A DNA stretch of 64,000 nucleotides from JAEMQF01 sp963791595 (GTDB lineage Bacteria; Pseudomonadota; Gammaproteobacteria; Burkholderiales; Burkholderiaceae_C): the NCBI GenBank assembly GCA_963791595.1, contig CAWBTF010000031.1, forward strand, positions 1 through 64,000, in the 5' to 3' direction. Numbering within the stretch: the first letter of the stretch is position 1; each line of letters opens with the position of its first letter. The translations under genes and the position numbers were made by a program. Shown piece after piece: positions 9,633 through 19,353 of the stretch. Below the pieces are notes generated by a model. The model was not told where the DNA came from and did no database searches. It saw nothing but the letters and a program-made list of their open reading frames with translations.

Positions 9633-11270
9633 TTACGGCCGAGCCACCGAAAACTGCATCTTCTGCGGCTCGCGCGAATCGCCTTCGCGGCACACTGCGA
9701 GCACCTGGGCGAGCACGGCGCGCGTGTCGCGCGGGTCGATCACGCCGTCGTCGAGAATCATCGCGCTCGTGACGAACACGCTCATCTGGCGGTCGAAGCG
9801 CTCGATGATGGTGCGTTGCAGTTCGTCGAGCTTGGCCTGGTCGACCGCGCCCTTGCGGCGCATGCCGGCCTCCGTGACGATGGCCATCGTCTTCGCGGCC
9901 TGCTCGCCGCCCATCACGGCGGTCTTGGCGTTCGGCCAACTGAAGCAGAAGCGCGGGTGGAAGCCGCGCCCGCACATGCCGTAGTTGCCGGCGCCGAACG
10001 ATGCGCCGCAATAAATCGTGATCTGCGGCACTGTCGCGTTGGACACGGCCTGGATCATCTTCGAGCCGTGTTTGATCATTCCCGCTTCTTCATGCGCGCG
10101 GCCCACCATGTAGCCCGTCGTGTTGTTCAGGTAGAGGATCGGCGTGCGCGCCTGGCAGCAGGCCTGGATGAAATGCGTGGCCTTGTTCGCGCCGGGAACG
10201 TCGATCGGGCCGTTGTTGGTGATGATGCCCAGGGCCCAGCCTTCCAGCTTGATCGTGCCGCAGACGGTGGCGGGGCCGTAGTTCTCGCCGAACTCCAGAA
10301 AGTCGGAGTCGTCGGCGATGCGCGCGATCACCTGTTTCATGTCGACCGGGCGCTTGTGGTCCATCGGCATGATGCCGAGCAGCTCTTCGGTGTCATGGCG
10401 CGGCGGCTTGAAGCTGCGCTCGCGATCGTGGTCCCGCTCCCGCTCATGAGCCCCGCCGCGGTTCCAGTCGATGCTCGCCAGGATTTCGCGCGCGATGCGG
10501 ATCGCGTCGCGGTCGTCCTCGGCGAGGTAGTCGCCCAGCCCCGAGACATGCGTGTGCATCACCGCGCCGCCGAGTTCTTCTTCGGTCGCCACTTCGCCGG
10601 TGGCCGCCATCAGCAGCGGCGGGCCGGCGAGAAAGGCGCGGGAGCGGTCGCGCACCATCACGATGTAGTCCGACAGCCCCGTCTGGTACGCGCCGCCGGC
10701 CGTCGACGAACCGTGCGTCACCGTCACGACCGGCAGGCCCGCGGCCGACATGCGCGCGAGATTGCGGAACAGCCCGCCGCCGCGAACGAAGTGCTCCACG
10801 CGGTAGAGCATCAGGTTCGCGCCGGCGCTCTCCACGAGTTGCACGAACGGCAGCTTGTTTTCCAGCGCCAGTTCCTGGATGCGCAGTTGCTTGTCCAGCC
10901 CCATCGCTTGCAGCGCGCCCGCGTCGATGCCCGAATCCGATGCGGTGATCATGCAGCGAATGCCCGACACGGTGCCGATGCCGGCGATCACACCGCCACC
11001 GGGAACGCTTTTGTCGAGGTCGGCCTGGTCCAGGCCCAACCCGGCGAGCGTGCACAACTCCAGAAACGGCGTTCCCGGGTCGAGCAGCAGCGACAGGCGC
11101 TCGCGCGGCAGCAGTTGTTGGCGCTTCTCGAATCGTGGGCGCGACTCGGCCGATTTCGCGACGCTGCGCTGCTCGTATTCGCGAACGCGGCGGATCAGTT
11201 CCAGCATGCCGGCGCGGTTGGCCTGAAACGCTTCGCTGCCGGGGGCGATGGTGGATTCGATGATGGCCAT
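9633..11270 (-). CDS. Acyl-CoA carboxylase carboxyltransferase (beta) subunit
   Basis: Transfers CO2 from biotin to an acyl-CoA (3-methylcrotonyl-, geranyl- or similar). The 545-residue protein has both carboxyltransferase halves. The N-half has the conserved VVTVTHGSSTAGGAYQTGLSD-type stretch (from about residue 175) and the C-half has the paired oxyanion segments GYMVGRAHE and YCGASFGAGNYGMCGR. A low-complexity insertion rich in H, E, R and D (GGAHERERDHDRERS, around residue 275) sits between the halves and is not typical of the family. Downstream on the same strand come the alpha subunit, hydratase and dehydrogenase, so the four form one catabolic unit despite the repeat-filled gap. Choosing between a methylcrotonyl and a geranyl substrate needs a phylogeny. 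Confidence 0.92.
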   Translation of the reverse strand: MAIIESTIAPGSEAFQANRAGMLELIRRVREYEQRSVAKSAESRPRFEKRQQLLPRERLSLLLDPGTPFLELCTLAGLGLDQADLDKSVPGGGVIAGIGTVSGIRCMITASDSGIDAGALQAMGLDKQLRIQELALENKLPFVQLVESAGANLMLYRVEHFVRGGGLFRNLARMSAAGLPVVTVTHGSSTAGGAYQTGLSDYIVMVRDRSRAFLAGPPLLMAATGEVATEEELGGAVMHTHVSGLGDYLAEDDRDAIRIAREILASIDWNRGGAHERERDHDRERSFKPPRHDTEELLGIMPMDHKRPVDMKQVIARIADDSDFLEFGENYGPATVCGTIKLEGWALGIITNNGPIDVPGANKATHFIQACCQARTPILYLNNTTGYMVGRAHEEAGMIKHGSKMIQAVSNATVPQITIYCGASFGAGNYGMCGRGFHPRFCFSWPNAKTAVMGGEQAAKTMAIVTEAGMRRKGAVDQAKLDELQRTIIERFDRQMSVFVTSAMILDDGVIDPRDTRAVLAQVLAVCREGDSREPQKMQFSVARP

Positions 11271-11333
11271 GGGAGATGGGAGGTTGAAGGGCCAGGGTAG
11301 GGCGGGGCGGGTGCTGCGTCTTGCGCGAAGTGG

Positions 11334-12245
11334 CTAGACCTCTCGCTGCAGCCGCACGCGGAACTTCGGAATCAATGCGCTCGGCTGATACGAGAGCTTG
11401 GTGCGGCGAAACCCCGTATGCCCCATGTCCTGCTCGAAATTCAGCCACCGCACCTGTGGCATTGCAGCGCAAAAGTGCTGGAACATGTGCTGGTAGATGC
11501 CCTTGTAGCGGTTCAATCCTTTCGCAAAGCGCATCGCCCACACACCGGGCTGAAGCGGCTGCGCGAGCACGAAGCCGGCCGGCTCGCTGCCCGCGCGGTA
11601 GATGAAACCGTGCAGCCCGAGCCGCGGCGCGAGTTGCAGCGCTTCGGTGCAGGCGGGTTCGTCGGCTGCGCCGGTGGCCTTGGTCTTGTCTGCCATCCAG
11701 CCGGCGAGCACGTGCAGCGCAGCGTCGAGGTGCGCAATCGAATAGGGCGTCGCCGTCACGCTGTGTGCCGCCAGCAATTGCTTCACCAGGTTGCGCTTCT
11801 TGTTGAGCGCCGTGCCGCGGTAGTGCAGGAAATGCGTGGCCGGGTAGAGGTAGTCGGCGTCGTCGCGCGACGAAGTCCAATCGAACAACGCCGGGTCGAG
11901 CGCGTTCACTTGGGTTGCGCTGATCGGATAGAAGCAGTCGTGCCCATGCAGCAGAGCGCGCAAGCTGCGAAGCGGCGCGCGCTGCAATTCGAACAACGGC
12001 AGCAGATGGCGCGCGCCGTCGTAGGTCCGGCCCGAGATGCAGGCCAAGCGCCCCGGCAGGTAGCGGTAGTCGTGCGGGCGCCGGAACAGGTAGAGGTTCG
12101 CGAACAGCGGGTCGGACAGCGCGTGTTCGGCCTGACCGTGCGCTAGAGCGGACAGCGCTGCATCGATGTCGCGCATCTGGTCCAGATTCAGCGGCACGCC
12201 GGCACGGCCGCCCGCCGCCGCGCGCGCAGAGTCGCTCGCGCTCAA
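11334..12245 (-). CDS. DUF2156 / LPG-synthase C-domain-like protein
   Basis: About 303 residues, resembling the phosphatidylglycerol lysyltransferase C-terminal (DUF2156) domain, a GNAT-like acyltransferase fold, but without the membrane domain of MprF. Recognisable stretches are FANLYLFR near the N-terminus, RGTALNKKRNLVKQL (about 155) and, near the end, QHMFQHFCAAMPQ...NFEQDMGHTGFRRTKLSYQP. This closing motif is typical of the family. Role unknown: such proteins may add an amino acid to a lipid or small molecule. The start is uncertain. TTG at 12245 overlaps the upstream stop codon (TTGA), and an ATG lies about 20 codons further in. Confidence 0.75.
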   Translation of the reverse strand: MSASDSARAAAGGRAGVPLNLDQMRDIDAALSALAHGQAEHALSDPLFANLYLFRRPHDYRYLPGRLACISGRTYDGARHLLPLFELQRAPLRSLRALLHGHDCFYPISATQVNALDPALFDWTSSRDDADYLYPATHFLHYRGTALNKKRNLVKQLLAAHSVTATPYSIAHLDAALHVLAGWMADKTKATGAADEPACTEALQLAPRLGLHGFIYRAGSEPAGFVLAQPLQPGVWAMRFAKGLNRYKGIYQHMFQHFCAAMPQVRWLNFEQDMGHTGFRRTKLSYQPSALIPKFRVRLQREV

Positions 12246-13042
12246 TACACCACCCTGCGCACTCCGGGCGCAGGGCCGTTCGCCGGCGGGCCGGCGAAAC
12301 ATTGCGCCAGCAACAGCCACTGTTTGACGCCGTCGCCGCGGTATTGCAGCGCCGTGTCGTCCACATGGCGGCGCTGCGTGACGAGCAGGCAGAAGTCTTG
12401 TGCCGAGCCGCGCACGAAGTGCTCGCTCGAAGCCTCGTTCCAGGTCCACACGCTGCCGTCAGGCGCGGCCAACTCGACGTAGGGCAACGCGGCAGGAACC
12501 TCGAGTTTGCGGTTCATGAAGGTCCAGCGAAACGTCGTCACGCCCAGGTGCGCGATGTGCTTCAAGCGCGCGCTCGCTGGTCGCTCACGGCGCACGGTGT
12601 CCCACACGTCCTGGCCATGGGCCCAGGTTTCCATCAGGCGCGCCGTGGCAAAAGAGCGTGCGCTCATCGGCGGGCCGTACCAGGGCAATCGCGCCTTCGG
12701 GTCGAGCTTGGCCAGCGCCGCGACCAGGCCTTCGTGCAGCTGCCGCCAGCGCGCCAGCAGGGCAGGCCCGTCGAGCGCGCCGTAGCGCTCGCGTGCGATG
12801 GCGCTGATCTCTTCGCCGCGCTCGATTCGCCGGCCCAGCAGCGCGGCGTCGCGCGCGAAGCCTGCCGGGTCGGTGGCGGATTGCAGTCCGGTCTCGTCGA
12901 AGTAGCACAGATGCGCCACCTCGTCCCACGCCGCCCAACCGTAGAACGCGCTCGGTGCGCGCCATTGCTGCGCACTCAAAGAGCCGCACAGCGCAGCCAG
13001 GTCGCGGTATTCGTCGAGCAGGTCTTGGCAGATGGATTGCAT
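12242..13042 (-). CDS. TIGR03084-type DinB-like metal-binding protein
   Basis: A 266-residue protein of the maleylpyruvate isomerase/DinB-like helical superfamily, closest in pattern to TIGR03084. Histidines that could bind a metal lie in WDEVAHLCYFDE (about 40-52) and METWAHGQDVWD (about 138-149); a third metal ligand is likely elsewhere. Members are found next to acyl-CoA and terpenoid catabolic genes, but their reaction is not established. It is transcribed with the DUF2156 gene, which starts at its stop codon, and lies 9 bp downstream of the Bug receptor gene, so the three probably form one transcript. Confidence 0.8.
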   Translation of the reverse strand: MQSICQDLLDEYRDLAALCGSLSAQQWRAPSAFYGWAAWDEVAHLCYFDETGLQSATDPAGFARDAALLGRRIERGEEISAIARERYGALDGPALLARWRQLHEGLVAALAKLDPKARLPWYGPPMSARSFATARLMETWAHGQDVWDTVRRERPASARLKHIAHLGVTTFRWTFMNRKLEVPAALPYVELAAPDGSVWTWNEASSEHFVRGSAQDFCLLVTQRRHVDDTALQYRGDGVKQWLLLAQCFAGPPANGPAPGVRRVVY

Positions 13043-13051
13043 CAGCGGCGG

Positions 13052-14023
13052 CTACTGCGCCTCGATCTTCGCGTCGCGAATCGCCTTGCCCCACTTCACC
13101 GTCTCGACCTTGTTGCGCTGCGCCAGCGCGTCGGGCGTGCCGGGGTCGATCGCGAAGCCGGTGGCGCCGAATTTTTCTTGCAGGTCCTTGGCGCTGGCGG
13201 CCGCGTTGATCGCCTGGTTGAGCTTGGCAATCACATCGGGCGGCGTGCCCGCAGGCGCGAACACGGCGAAGTAGGCGATCAGTTCATAGTCCTTCAGGCC
13301 CAGCGCCTCGTTCACGGTCGGCAGCTCGGGCACGGCCGGCGAGCGCTGCGTCGACGTGACGGCGAGACCGCGAATCTTGCCCGCCTTGTGCTGCGACACG
13401 GTGACGCCGAAGTCGGCGGTGAACATGTTGACCTGGCCGCCGATCAGGTCGGTCATCGCCGCCGGGCCGCTCTTGTAGGGAATCGGGTTCATCTGGATGC
13501 CGGCCATGCTCGCGAGCATCTCCGACGACACCTGCTGCGACGTGCTCGCATACGCAAAACTCACCTGTCCCGGTTTGGCCTTGGCCAGATCGACGAACTC
13601 GCGCAGCGTCTTGGCCGGCACGTCGGGGTGCACGGCAATCATCAGCGGCACCGAGCCGAGGTAGCCCACCGGCGCGAACGCCGTGTCCTGGTCGTAGGGC
13701 AATTTCTTCATCAGGAACTTCAGCGCGGCATTGGTGCTGTTCGTTCCCACCAGCAGCGTGTAGCCGTCGGCAGGCGATTTGGCGACGATGTCGGCGCCGA
13801 GCATGCCGTTCGCGCCCGGTTTGTTGTCGATCACGATCGGCTGGCCGAGCGTGGCCGCCATCTTCTCGGCGAAGGCGCGGCCGATCTGGTCGGTGGCGCT
13901 GCCGGGAGCGAATGGAACGATCGCCTTGATCGGTTTGTTGGGGTAGGGCTGCGCCTGCGCGAGCGTGAGGCAAGCGGCGCTCGCGGTCAGCGCGGCGGCG
14001 AGCCGGCGAAGTGCTGAGTTCAT
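13052..14023 (-). CDS. Bug-family periplasmic substrate-binding receptor
   Basis: A 323-residue periplasmic solute-binding protein of the tripartite tricarboxylate receptor (Bug/TctC) family. It has a signal peptide (MNSALRRL...ACLTLAQA, cleavage near residue 25), the early motif YPNKPIKAIVPFAPGSATDQIGR and the ligand-loop motif NKPGANGMLGADIVAK. The second lobe contains YKSGPAAMTDLIGGQVNMF. Such receptors capture carboxylates, aromatic acids or amino acids. No TctA/TctB membrane partner is encoded in the window, which is usual for the orphan Bug proteins of Burkholderiales. It is divergent from a second receptor gene across 14024-14263, so the two may share a control region. Confidence 0.93.
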   Translation of the reverse strand: MNSALRRLAAALTASAACLTLAQAQPYPNKPIKAIVPFAPGSATDQIGRAFAEKMAATLGQPIVIDNKPGANGMLGADIVAKSPADGYTLLVGTNSTNAALKFLMKKLPYDQDTAFAPVGYLGSVPLMIAVHPDVPAKTLREFVDLAKAKPGQVSFAYASTSQQVSSEMLASMAGIQMNPIPYKSGPAAMTDLIGGQVNMFTADFGVTVSQHKAGKIRGLAVTSTQRSPAVPELPTVNEALGLKDYELIAYFAVFAPAGTPPDVIAKLNQAINAAASAKDLQEKFGATGFAIDPGTPDALAQRNKVETVKWGKAIRDAKIEAQ

Positions 14024-14263
14024 GGGTGATGTCTCCGGAAGGGGCGGGTTCAGGGCGCGAGTCTACGGCGGCGTGATCAGTACCCAGGTCGATGCAAGCA
14101 GGGCACAGCCTAACCAGCGCAGAACGGGATGGCTTGCGCGAAGTGGCTGAACGCCGCGGCGCGCGGGTTTTCCCGGGTGTCGAATTGACATCGCGACTTG
14201 CAGCATCATGTTGCAACGCCCGACCCATTGGCGGGTGACAGCCGAACCACCCAAGGAGCAACC

Positions 14264-15239
14264 TTGATCCAACTTGCCCGCATCGCTGCCCTGCTCGCCG
14301 CTGTGGCCGCCGCTCTTGCCACCGCCACACCCACGCTCGCCGCCGACTACCCGACCAAACCCGTGAAGTGGGTGGTGCCCTATCCGCCCGCGGGCACCAC
14401 CGACGTGCTCGCGCGCATCGTGGCCCAGTGGCTCACCGAGAAGATGGGCCAGCCCTTCGTCGTGGACAACAAACCCGGCGCGGGCAACAACATCGGCGTC
14501 GAGTTCGTCGTCAATTCGCCGCCCGACGGCTACACGATGCTGCTCGTGAACCCGGCCAACGGCATCAACGCGACGCTCTACAAGAACCTCAACTACAACT
14601 TCATCCGCGACATCGTGCCGGTGGCCGGCCTGATCCGCACGCCCAACGTGATGGAGGTGACGCCGTCGTTCCCGGCCAAGACGGTGCAGGAGTTCATCGC
14701 CCACTGCAAGGCCAATCCCGGCAAGATCAACATGGCCTCATCAGGCAGCGGCACCTCGGTGCACTTGTCGGGCGAGCTGTTCAAGTCGATGACGGGCTGC
14801 AACATGCTGCACGTGCCGTACAAGGGCGCGGGGCCGGCGTTGACGGACCTGATGGGCGGCCAGGTCGATGTGCTGTTCGACAACCTGCCGTCCTCCATCA
14901 ATCACATCAAGGCCGGCAAGCTGCGCGCCCTGGCCGTCACGTCGGAGCAGCGCGAACCTGCCATGGCGCACCTGCCCACCGTCGGCGAAACCGTTCCCGG
15001 CTATGAAGCCACCGCGTGGTTCGGCATCGGCATGCCCAAGGGCACGCCGCGCGACGTGATCGACAAAGTCAACGCCGAGATCAACCGCGCCCTGGCCGAC
15101 CCGAAGATGCGCGAGCGCCTGGCGGAACTCGGCGGCAAGCCGATCGGTGGAACGCCGGAAGACTTTCGCCAAGGTCATCGCCGCCGAGACGGCGAAGTGG
15201 GAGAAGGTGGTGATTTCTTCGGGCGCGAAGGTGGAGTGA
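14264..15239 (+). CDS. Bug-family periplasmic receptor, 3' frameshift
   Basis: A second tripartite tricarboxylate receptor, about 324 residues, with a signal peptide ending near TPTLAADYP, then YPTKPVKWVVPYPPAGTTD, NKPGAGNNIGVEFV and YKGAGPALTDLMGGQVDVLF. The start is set by a good ribosome site: AAGGAG at 14253-14258 lies 5 bp before a TTG at 14264. The next upstream ATG would add an unlikely tail before the signal peptide. An extra T near 15167 shifts the end of the frame. Without it the protein ends AKVIAAETAKWEKVVISSG..., the normal C-terminus, at a TGA at 15237-15239. An enoyl-CoA hydratase gene follows 56 bp later on the same strand. Confidence 0.92.
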
Positions 15240-15295
15240 GGCGCAAGGTCCAGACGAAGAGGGTGCAGGAGTCTTCCGCGACTGCCGGCCGCTGA

Positions 15296-16098
15296 ATGAA
15301 CGCCGAAACTCTGGTCATCGTCGAGCGCCCAATCGACGGCTGCGCGCTCGTCACGCTGAACCGGCCGCGCGCGATGAACGCGTTGTCCACAGCGCTGCGC
15401 GCCGAGTTGGTCGCCGCGCTGAACCGCTTGAGTGCCGACACAAGCGTGCGAGTGCTGGTTCTCACCGGCGCCGGCAAGGCTTTTTGCGCCGGGTTGGATT
15501 TGAAAGAGCTGGGTGCGGGCAGCGATCCCGCCACGGCGCTGGTTCCTGCGGAAGCGCTGGACCCGGTCGCGGCGCTCGCGCGCTTCACCGGCCCCATCAT
15601 CGGCGCGATCAACGGCGTGGCGATCACCGGCGGCTTCGAACTCGCACTCGGGTGCGACGTGCTGATCGCGTCGACCGCGGCGAGCTTTGCCGATACGCAC
15701 GCGCGCGTGGGCGTGATGCCGGGCTGGGGCCTGTCGCAGCGCCTGCCGCGGATCGTCGGCGCTTCGCGGGCGAAGGAGCTGTCGCTGACCGGGAAATTTC
15801 CTTGGCGCGCAGACGGCCGTAGCCTGGGGCCTCGTGAACCGCGTCGTCGAGCCCGACCAATTGCTGCCGCAGGCGCTGGCGCTCGCGGGCGACATGCTGT
15901 CGGTGTTGCCTGAAATGCTGCCGGCGTACAAGCGGCTCATCGACGACGGCCTGGCGACGACCTTGGAGCAAGGCCTGCTGCTCGAAAAAGCGCGCTCGCA
16001 CGAGTGGGCCGCGCACAGTCGACAGCCAGCAGATCGAAGCGCGCCGGCGCCAGGTGGCGCAGCGCGGGCGAGACCAGAGTACGACCGCGCCGGACTGA
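15296..16098 (+). CDS. Enoyl-CoA hydratase, two frameshifts
   Basis: Crotonase-family enzyme of about 267 residues. Seen in frame are LNRPRAMNALS, the oxyanion strand KAFCAGLDLKELG (about 60-72) and NGVAITGGFELALGCDVLIAS. The next segment reads FADTHARVGVMPGWGLSQRLPR, where the usual Glu-containing segment is replaced, as in the close paralog at 33503-34276. An extra C near 15803 breaks TGKFLGAQTAVAWGLVNRV, and a second +1 change near 16015 precedes the tail, which then ends ...STTAPD at a TGA at 16096-16098. The two paralogs share long identical stretches, so they probably act on related substrates. The gene follows the Bug receptor and precedes an operator-like palindrome and an acyl-CoA dehydrogenase. 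Confidence 0.85.
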
Positions 16099-16160
16099 CG
16101 CCGCCGCACACCAAGCATGCCCCGATAAGGGTATCCGGGAGTTCCGCGCGAGCGATATCG

Positions 16161-16172
16161 TACGCTAGCGTA
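16161..16172. promoter_or_regulatory. 12-bp perfect palindrome, putative operator
   Basis: TACGCTAGCGTA is a perfect palindrome ending 41 bp before the start codon of the acyl-CoA dehydrogenase at 16214. A near-identical sequence lies at exactly the same distance before the hydratase gene at 32718, and a looser one before the Liv receptor gene. It looks like the binding site of a dimeric repressor (TetR type, by inference). Confidence 0.6.
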
Positions 16173-16213
16173 AAGCCTGCGCGGCGCTGTCTCATTCCCC
16201 GAGGAACCGACCC

Positions 16214-17485
16214 ATGGATTTCACCCTTCCCGCCGAGGTCACCGCCAAGCTCGCCGAGCTCGACGCGTTCATCGAGGGTGAAATCAAGCCGCTCGAGCGC
16301 GAACACATGCAGTTCTTCGACCACCGGCGCGAATACGCCCGCACCGACTGGGAGAACGACGGCCGGCCGCGCGACGAGTGGCGCGCGCTCATCGTGGAAA
16401 TGGAGCGCCGGGCCGACAAGGCGCGGCCACCTGCGCCTGGGCCTGCCGAAGAGCTGCGGCGGTGGTGCGGCGTCGCAACCTGATGATCGCGGCGATCCGC
16501 GAGCACCTCGCCGCCAAGGGCCTGGGCCTGCACAACGACCTGCAGGACGAAAGCTCGATCGTCGGCAACTTCCCCATCGTTCCGGTGATCGCCGACTACG
16601 GCACGCCGCAGCAGAAGCAGTACATCGAAGGCATCATCACCGGAAAGATGCACCTGAGCTTCGGCCTCACCGAACCCGGCCACGGCAGCGACGCGACGTG
16701 GATGGAAACGACCGGCGTGCGCGCGACGGACGGCAGCGGCGACTGGATCATCAACGGCATGAAGCGCTGGAACAGCCAGGTCGCGCGCGCCCACGCCAAC
16801 CTGGTGTTCGCGCGCACGTCGGGCAAGCCGGGCGACGCGAAAGGCATCACCGCGTTCATCGTGCCGACCGCGACCCCCGGCCACACACATCCTCTACAAC
16901 CACTGGACGTTCAACATGCCGAGCGACCACGCGGAGACGGAGCTGAAGAACGTTCGCGTGCCAGACAGCGCGATCCTGCACCAGGAAGGCGAAGGGCTGG
17001 TCTGCGCGCAGCGCTTCGTGCACGAGAACCGGGTGCGCCAGGCGGCGGCGAGCGCGGGTGCGGCGCGCTACTGCATCGAGCGTGCCGCGAGTTACGCGCG
17101 CGAACGCGTCGCGTTCGGCGAGCCGCTCGCGAAGAAGCAGGCGGTGCAGTTCCCGCTGGTCGAGCTGTACGCCGAGTGCGAGATGGTGCGCAACTACATC
17201 TTCAAGACGGCGTGGCAGATGGACCGGCAGAACCCGCTGGAGATCAGCGACATGGTGTCGATCTGCAATTTCCGCGCGAACCGCCTGTGCTGCGAAGCGG
17301 CGGACCGCGCGATGCAAATCCACGGCGGCATGGGCTACAGCCGCGCCCTGCCGTTCGAACACATCTACCGCCACCACCGCCGTTACCGCATCACGGAAGG
17401 GACCGAGGAAGTGCAGATTCGACGCGTGGCGCAGTACCTGTTCGGCTTCAGCGGCAAGAAGGCGAGCTCGAACGCGCAGGGGTGA
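16214..17485 (+). CDS. Acyl-CoA dehydrogenase (ACAD10/11-like), three frameshifts
   Basis: About 423 residues if three extra bases (near 16426, 16477 and 16886) are ignored. It starts MDFTLPAEVTAKLAELDAF, continues LTEPGHGSDATWMETTG (FAD/substrate region), NGMKRWNSQ and ELKNVRVPDSAIL, and ends with MQIHGGMGYSRALPFEHIYR. The catalytic base cannot be assigned by eye, but the ITEGTEEVQ motif that closes the active site is present. A putative operator lies 41 bp upstream. A phosphotransferase-fold kinase gene follows within about 30 bp. That pairing matches ACAD10/ACAD11, in which a kinase domain phosphorylates a 4-hydroxyacyl-CoA before the dehydrogenase domain acts. The same chemistry is plausible here. 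Confidence 0.87.
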
Positions 17486-17516
17486 TGCTGGGCGTGCGGA
17501 GATCGGGGTCAACAGG

Positions 17517-18572
17517 GTGGCGAGTGTGACAAGCAGGGCGAGTGCGGGGCGCAACGTCGACTTCGACGTGGCGCGCCTGGACGACTACCTGCGCACGCAA
17601 CTCGGCGTGGGCAGCGGCGCGCTGGAGGTTCGGCGCACCGAGAGCGGCATGTCCAACCCGACGTACTACCTGCGCCGCGGCACGTGGCGCGCCGTGCTGC
17701 GCAAACAGCCCGCCGGCGAAGTGATGCCTTCGGCGCACGCCATCGACCGCGAGTTTCGCGTCCTGACAGCGTTGCGCAAGACCGATGTGCCGGTGCCCGA
17801 GCCGCTGCACTACTGCGCGCAGCGCGACGTGTTGGGCACGCCGTTCTACCTGATGGAGTGGCTGGACGGCCGCATCTTCCTCGAGTACTCGGCGCCCGGC
17901 ATTTCGCGCACCGAGCGGGCTGCGTTGTATGAGGCGATGGTCGCCACGATGGCCGCCATCCACCAACTCGATTTCGCGGCGATCGGCCTGGCCGACTACG
18001 GCCGGCCCGGCAACTACTTCGCGCGCCAGCTCAAGCGCTGGTCAGACCAATGGTCCATCTGGCGCAAAGGCGATGCAGACAACCCCGCGCTGGACCAACT
18101 CGTGCGCTGGTTGAAAGAGCGCGTGCCCGAAAGCGAACAGATCACGCTGTGCCATGGCGATCTGCGCATCGGCAACATGATGTTCCACCGCAGCGAGCCG
18201 CGCGTGATCGGCGTGCTCGACTGGGAACTCTCCACGCTCGGCCACCCGCTCGTCGACGTGGCCTTCAGCGCGCAGGCGTGGCGCATGGCGCCCGATGAAA
18301 ACGGCGGTCTGTTGGGTCAACCGCTGGCGGAACTGGGCATCCCCAGCGAAGAGCAGTTTCTGGAGCGCTACTACGAGTTCGCAAAGTCGAAAGAACGCAT
18401 GACCACGTTCCACAAGGCCTTCGCGATGTTCCGCGCGTCGGTCGGTTCGGCCAGCGTGGCGAGCCGCGGCGAGGGCGGCAACGCGGTGCTGCCCGACGCG
18501 GCGCGCATCGGCCGCAAACTTTCGCTCGCGTATGCGCAGCGCGGCATGAAATTGATCGAGGAGGCGGCATGA
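17517..18572 (+). CDS. Aminoglycoside-phosphotransferase-fold kinase (ACAD10-type)
   Basis: About 351 residues with the APH/choline-kinase fold. Visible are an ATP-site lysine in AVLRKQP, the catalytic loop CHGDLRIGNMMF (HGD...N, about residue 220) and the metal-binding VIGVLDWELSTLGHP (D of LDWE). Homologues next to or fused with ACAD10/11 phosphorylate hydroxyacyl-CoA, which lets a hydroxyl leave. The gene sits directly after such a dehydrogenase. The start is uncertain: GTG at 17517 or GTG at 17526 both precede the conserved region, and the frame is open well upstream through the previous gene. Its stop codon overlaps the next start (ATGA at 18569-18572). Confidence 0.85.
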   Translation: MASVTSRASAGRNVDFDVARLDDYLRTQLGVGSGALEVRRTESGMSNPTYYLRRGTWRAVLRKQPAGEVMPSAHAIDREFRVLTALRKTDVPVPEPLHYCAQRDVLGTPFYLMEWLDGRIFLEYSAPGISRTERAALYEAMVATMAAIHQLDFAAIGLADYGRPGNYFARQLKRWSDQWSIWRKGDADNPALDQLVRWLKERVPESEQITLCHGDLRIGNMMFHRSEPRVIGVLDWELSTLGHPLVDVAFSAQAWRMAPDENGGLLGQPLAELGIPSEEQFLERYYEFAKSKERMTTFHKAFAMFRASVGSASVASRGEGGNAVLPDAARIGRKLSLAYAQRGMKLIEEAA

Positions 18573-19328
18573 GTGCCCCCAGGCCGACGACTACGTCGTC
18601 CGCCCCCCGAGGGGGGCTGAGCAGCCCGGCAAAGCCGGATCTGCTCAGGAGCCGCGCGCTGCCGATGGGTCTGGACGAGGCGATCCGCACGCGCCGTTCG
18701 GTGCGCGGCTACTTGCCGCGCGAAGTGCCGCAGGCGGTGCTGAACGAGGTGTTCGAGCTCGCCCAATGGGCGCCGTCGAACTGCAACGTGCAGCCTTGGG
18801 TGCCACACGTCATGTCGGGCGCGGCGCTGGCGCGCCTGCGCGACGCGCTCGTGATGGCCGGCGCGCAAGACCAGCCGATCGCCCCCGACTGGCCGGCCGA
18901 TGGCATCTACCACGGCGTGTACCGCGAACGCCAGGTCGCCGCGGCGCGCGCGCTCTACGGCGCGATGGGCGTGCAGCGCCACGACATCGCAGCGCGCCGC
19001 GCGGCCTACCTGCGCAACCACGCCTTCTTCGGCGCGCCGCACGCGGTGTTCGTGTTCATGCAGGCGCCGTTCGACACGCGCGAAGCCACCGACCTCGGCA
19101 TCTACGCGCAGACGCTGATGCTGCTGCTCACCTCACGCGGCATCGCATCATGCGCGCAGGGGGCGCTGGGTCTGTACCCGCCGATCGTGCGCGAGCACCT
19201 CGGCTTGCCCGATGACCACCGGCTGCTGTTCGGCATTTCGTTCGGTTACGAAGACCCGGGTCAACATGGCGAACGCGGCGCGTGTCGATCGCCTGCCGCT
19301 GGGCGATGCGGTGCGGTTTCATCGTTGA
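18569..19328 (+). CDS. Nitroreductase-family protein, late frameshift
   Basis: An FMN-dependent nitroreductase-fold oxidoreductase of about 220-250 residues. The start of the fold reads LDEAIRTRRSVRGYLP, with the basic residues that contact FMN phosphate, and AQWAPSNCNVQPW follows. ATG at 18569 overlaps the upstream stop, but the first 32 residues are low-complexity and arise from a CCCCCCGAGGGGGG-type intergenic repeat, so ATG at 18665 (MGLDEAIRTRRS) may be the real start. An extra G near 19259 changes the tail; without it the protein ends VNMANAARVDRLPLGDAV... at a TGA at 19326-19328. Substrate unknown; by context it may reduce an unsaturated intermediate. Confidence 0.83.
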
Positions 19329-19353
19329 CGATGTGGGAAGTGGCGCAACACCC

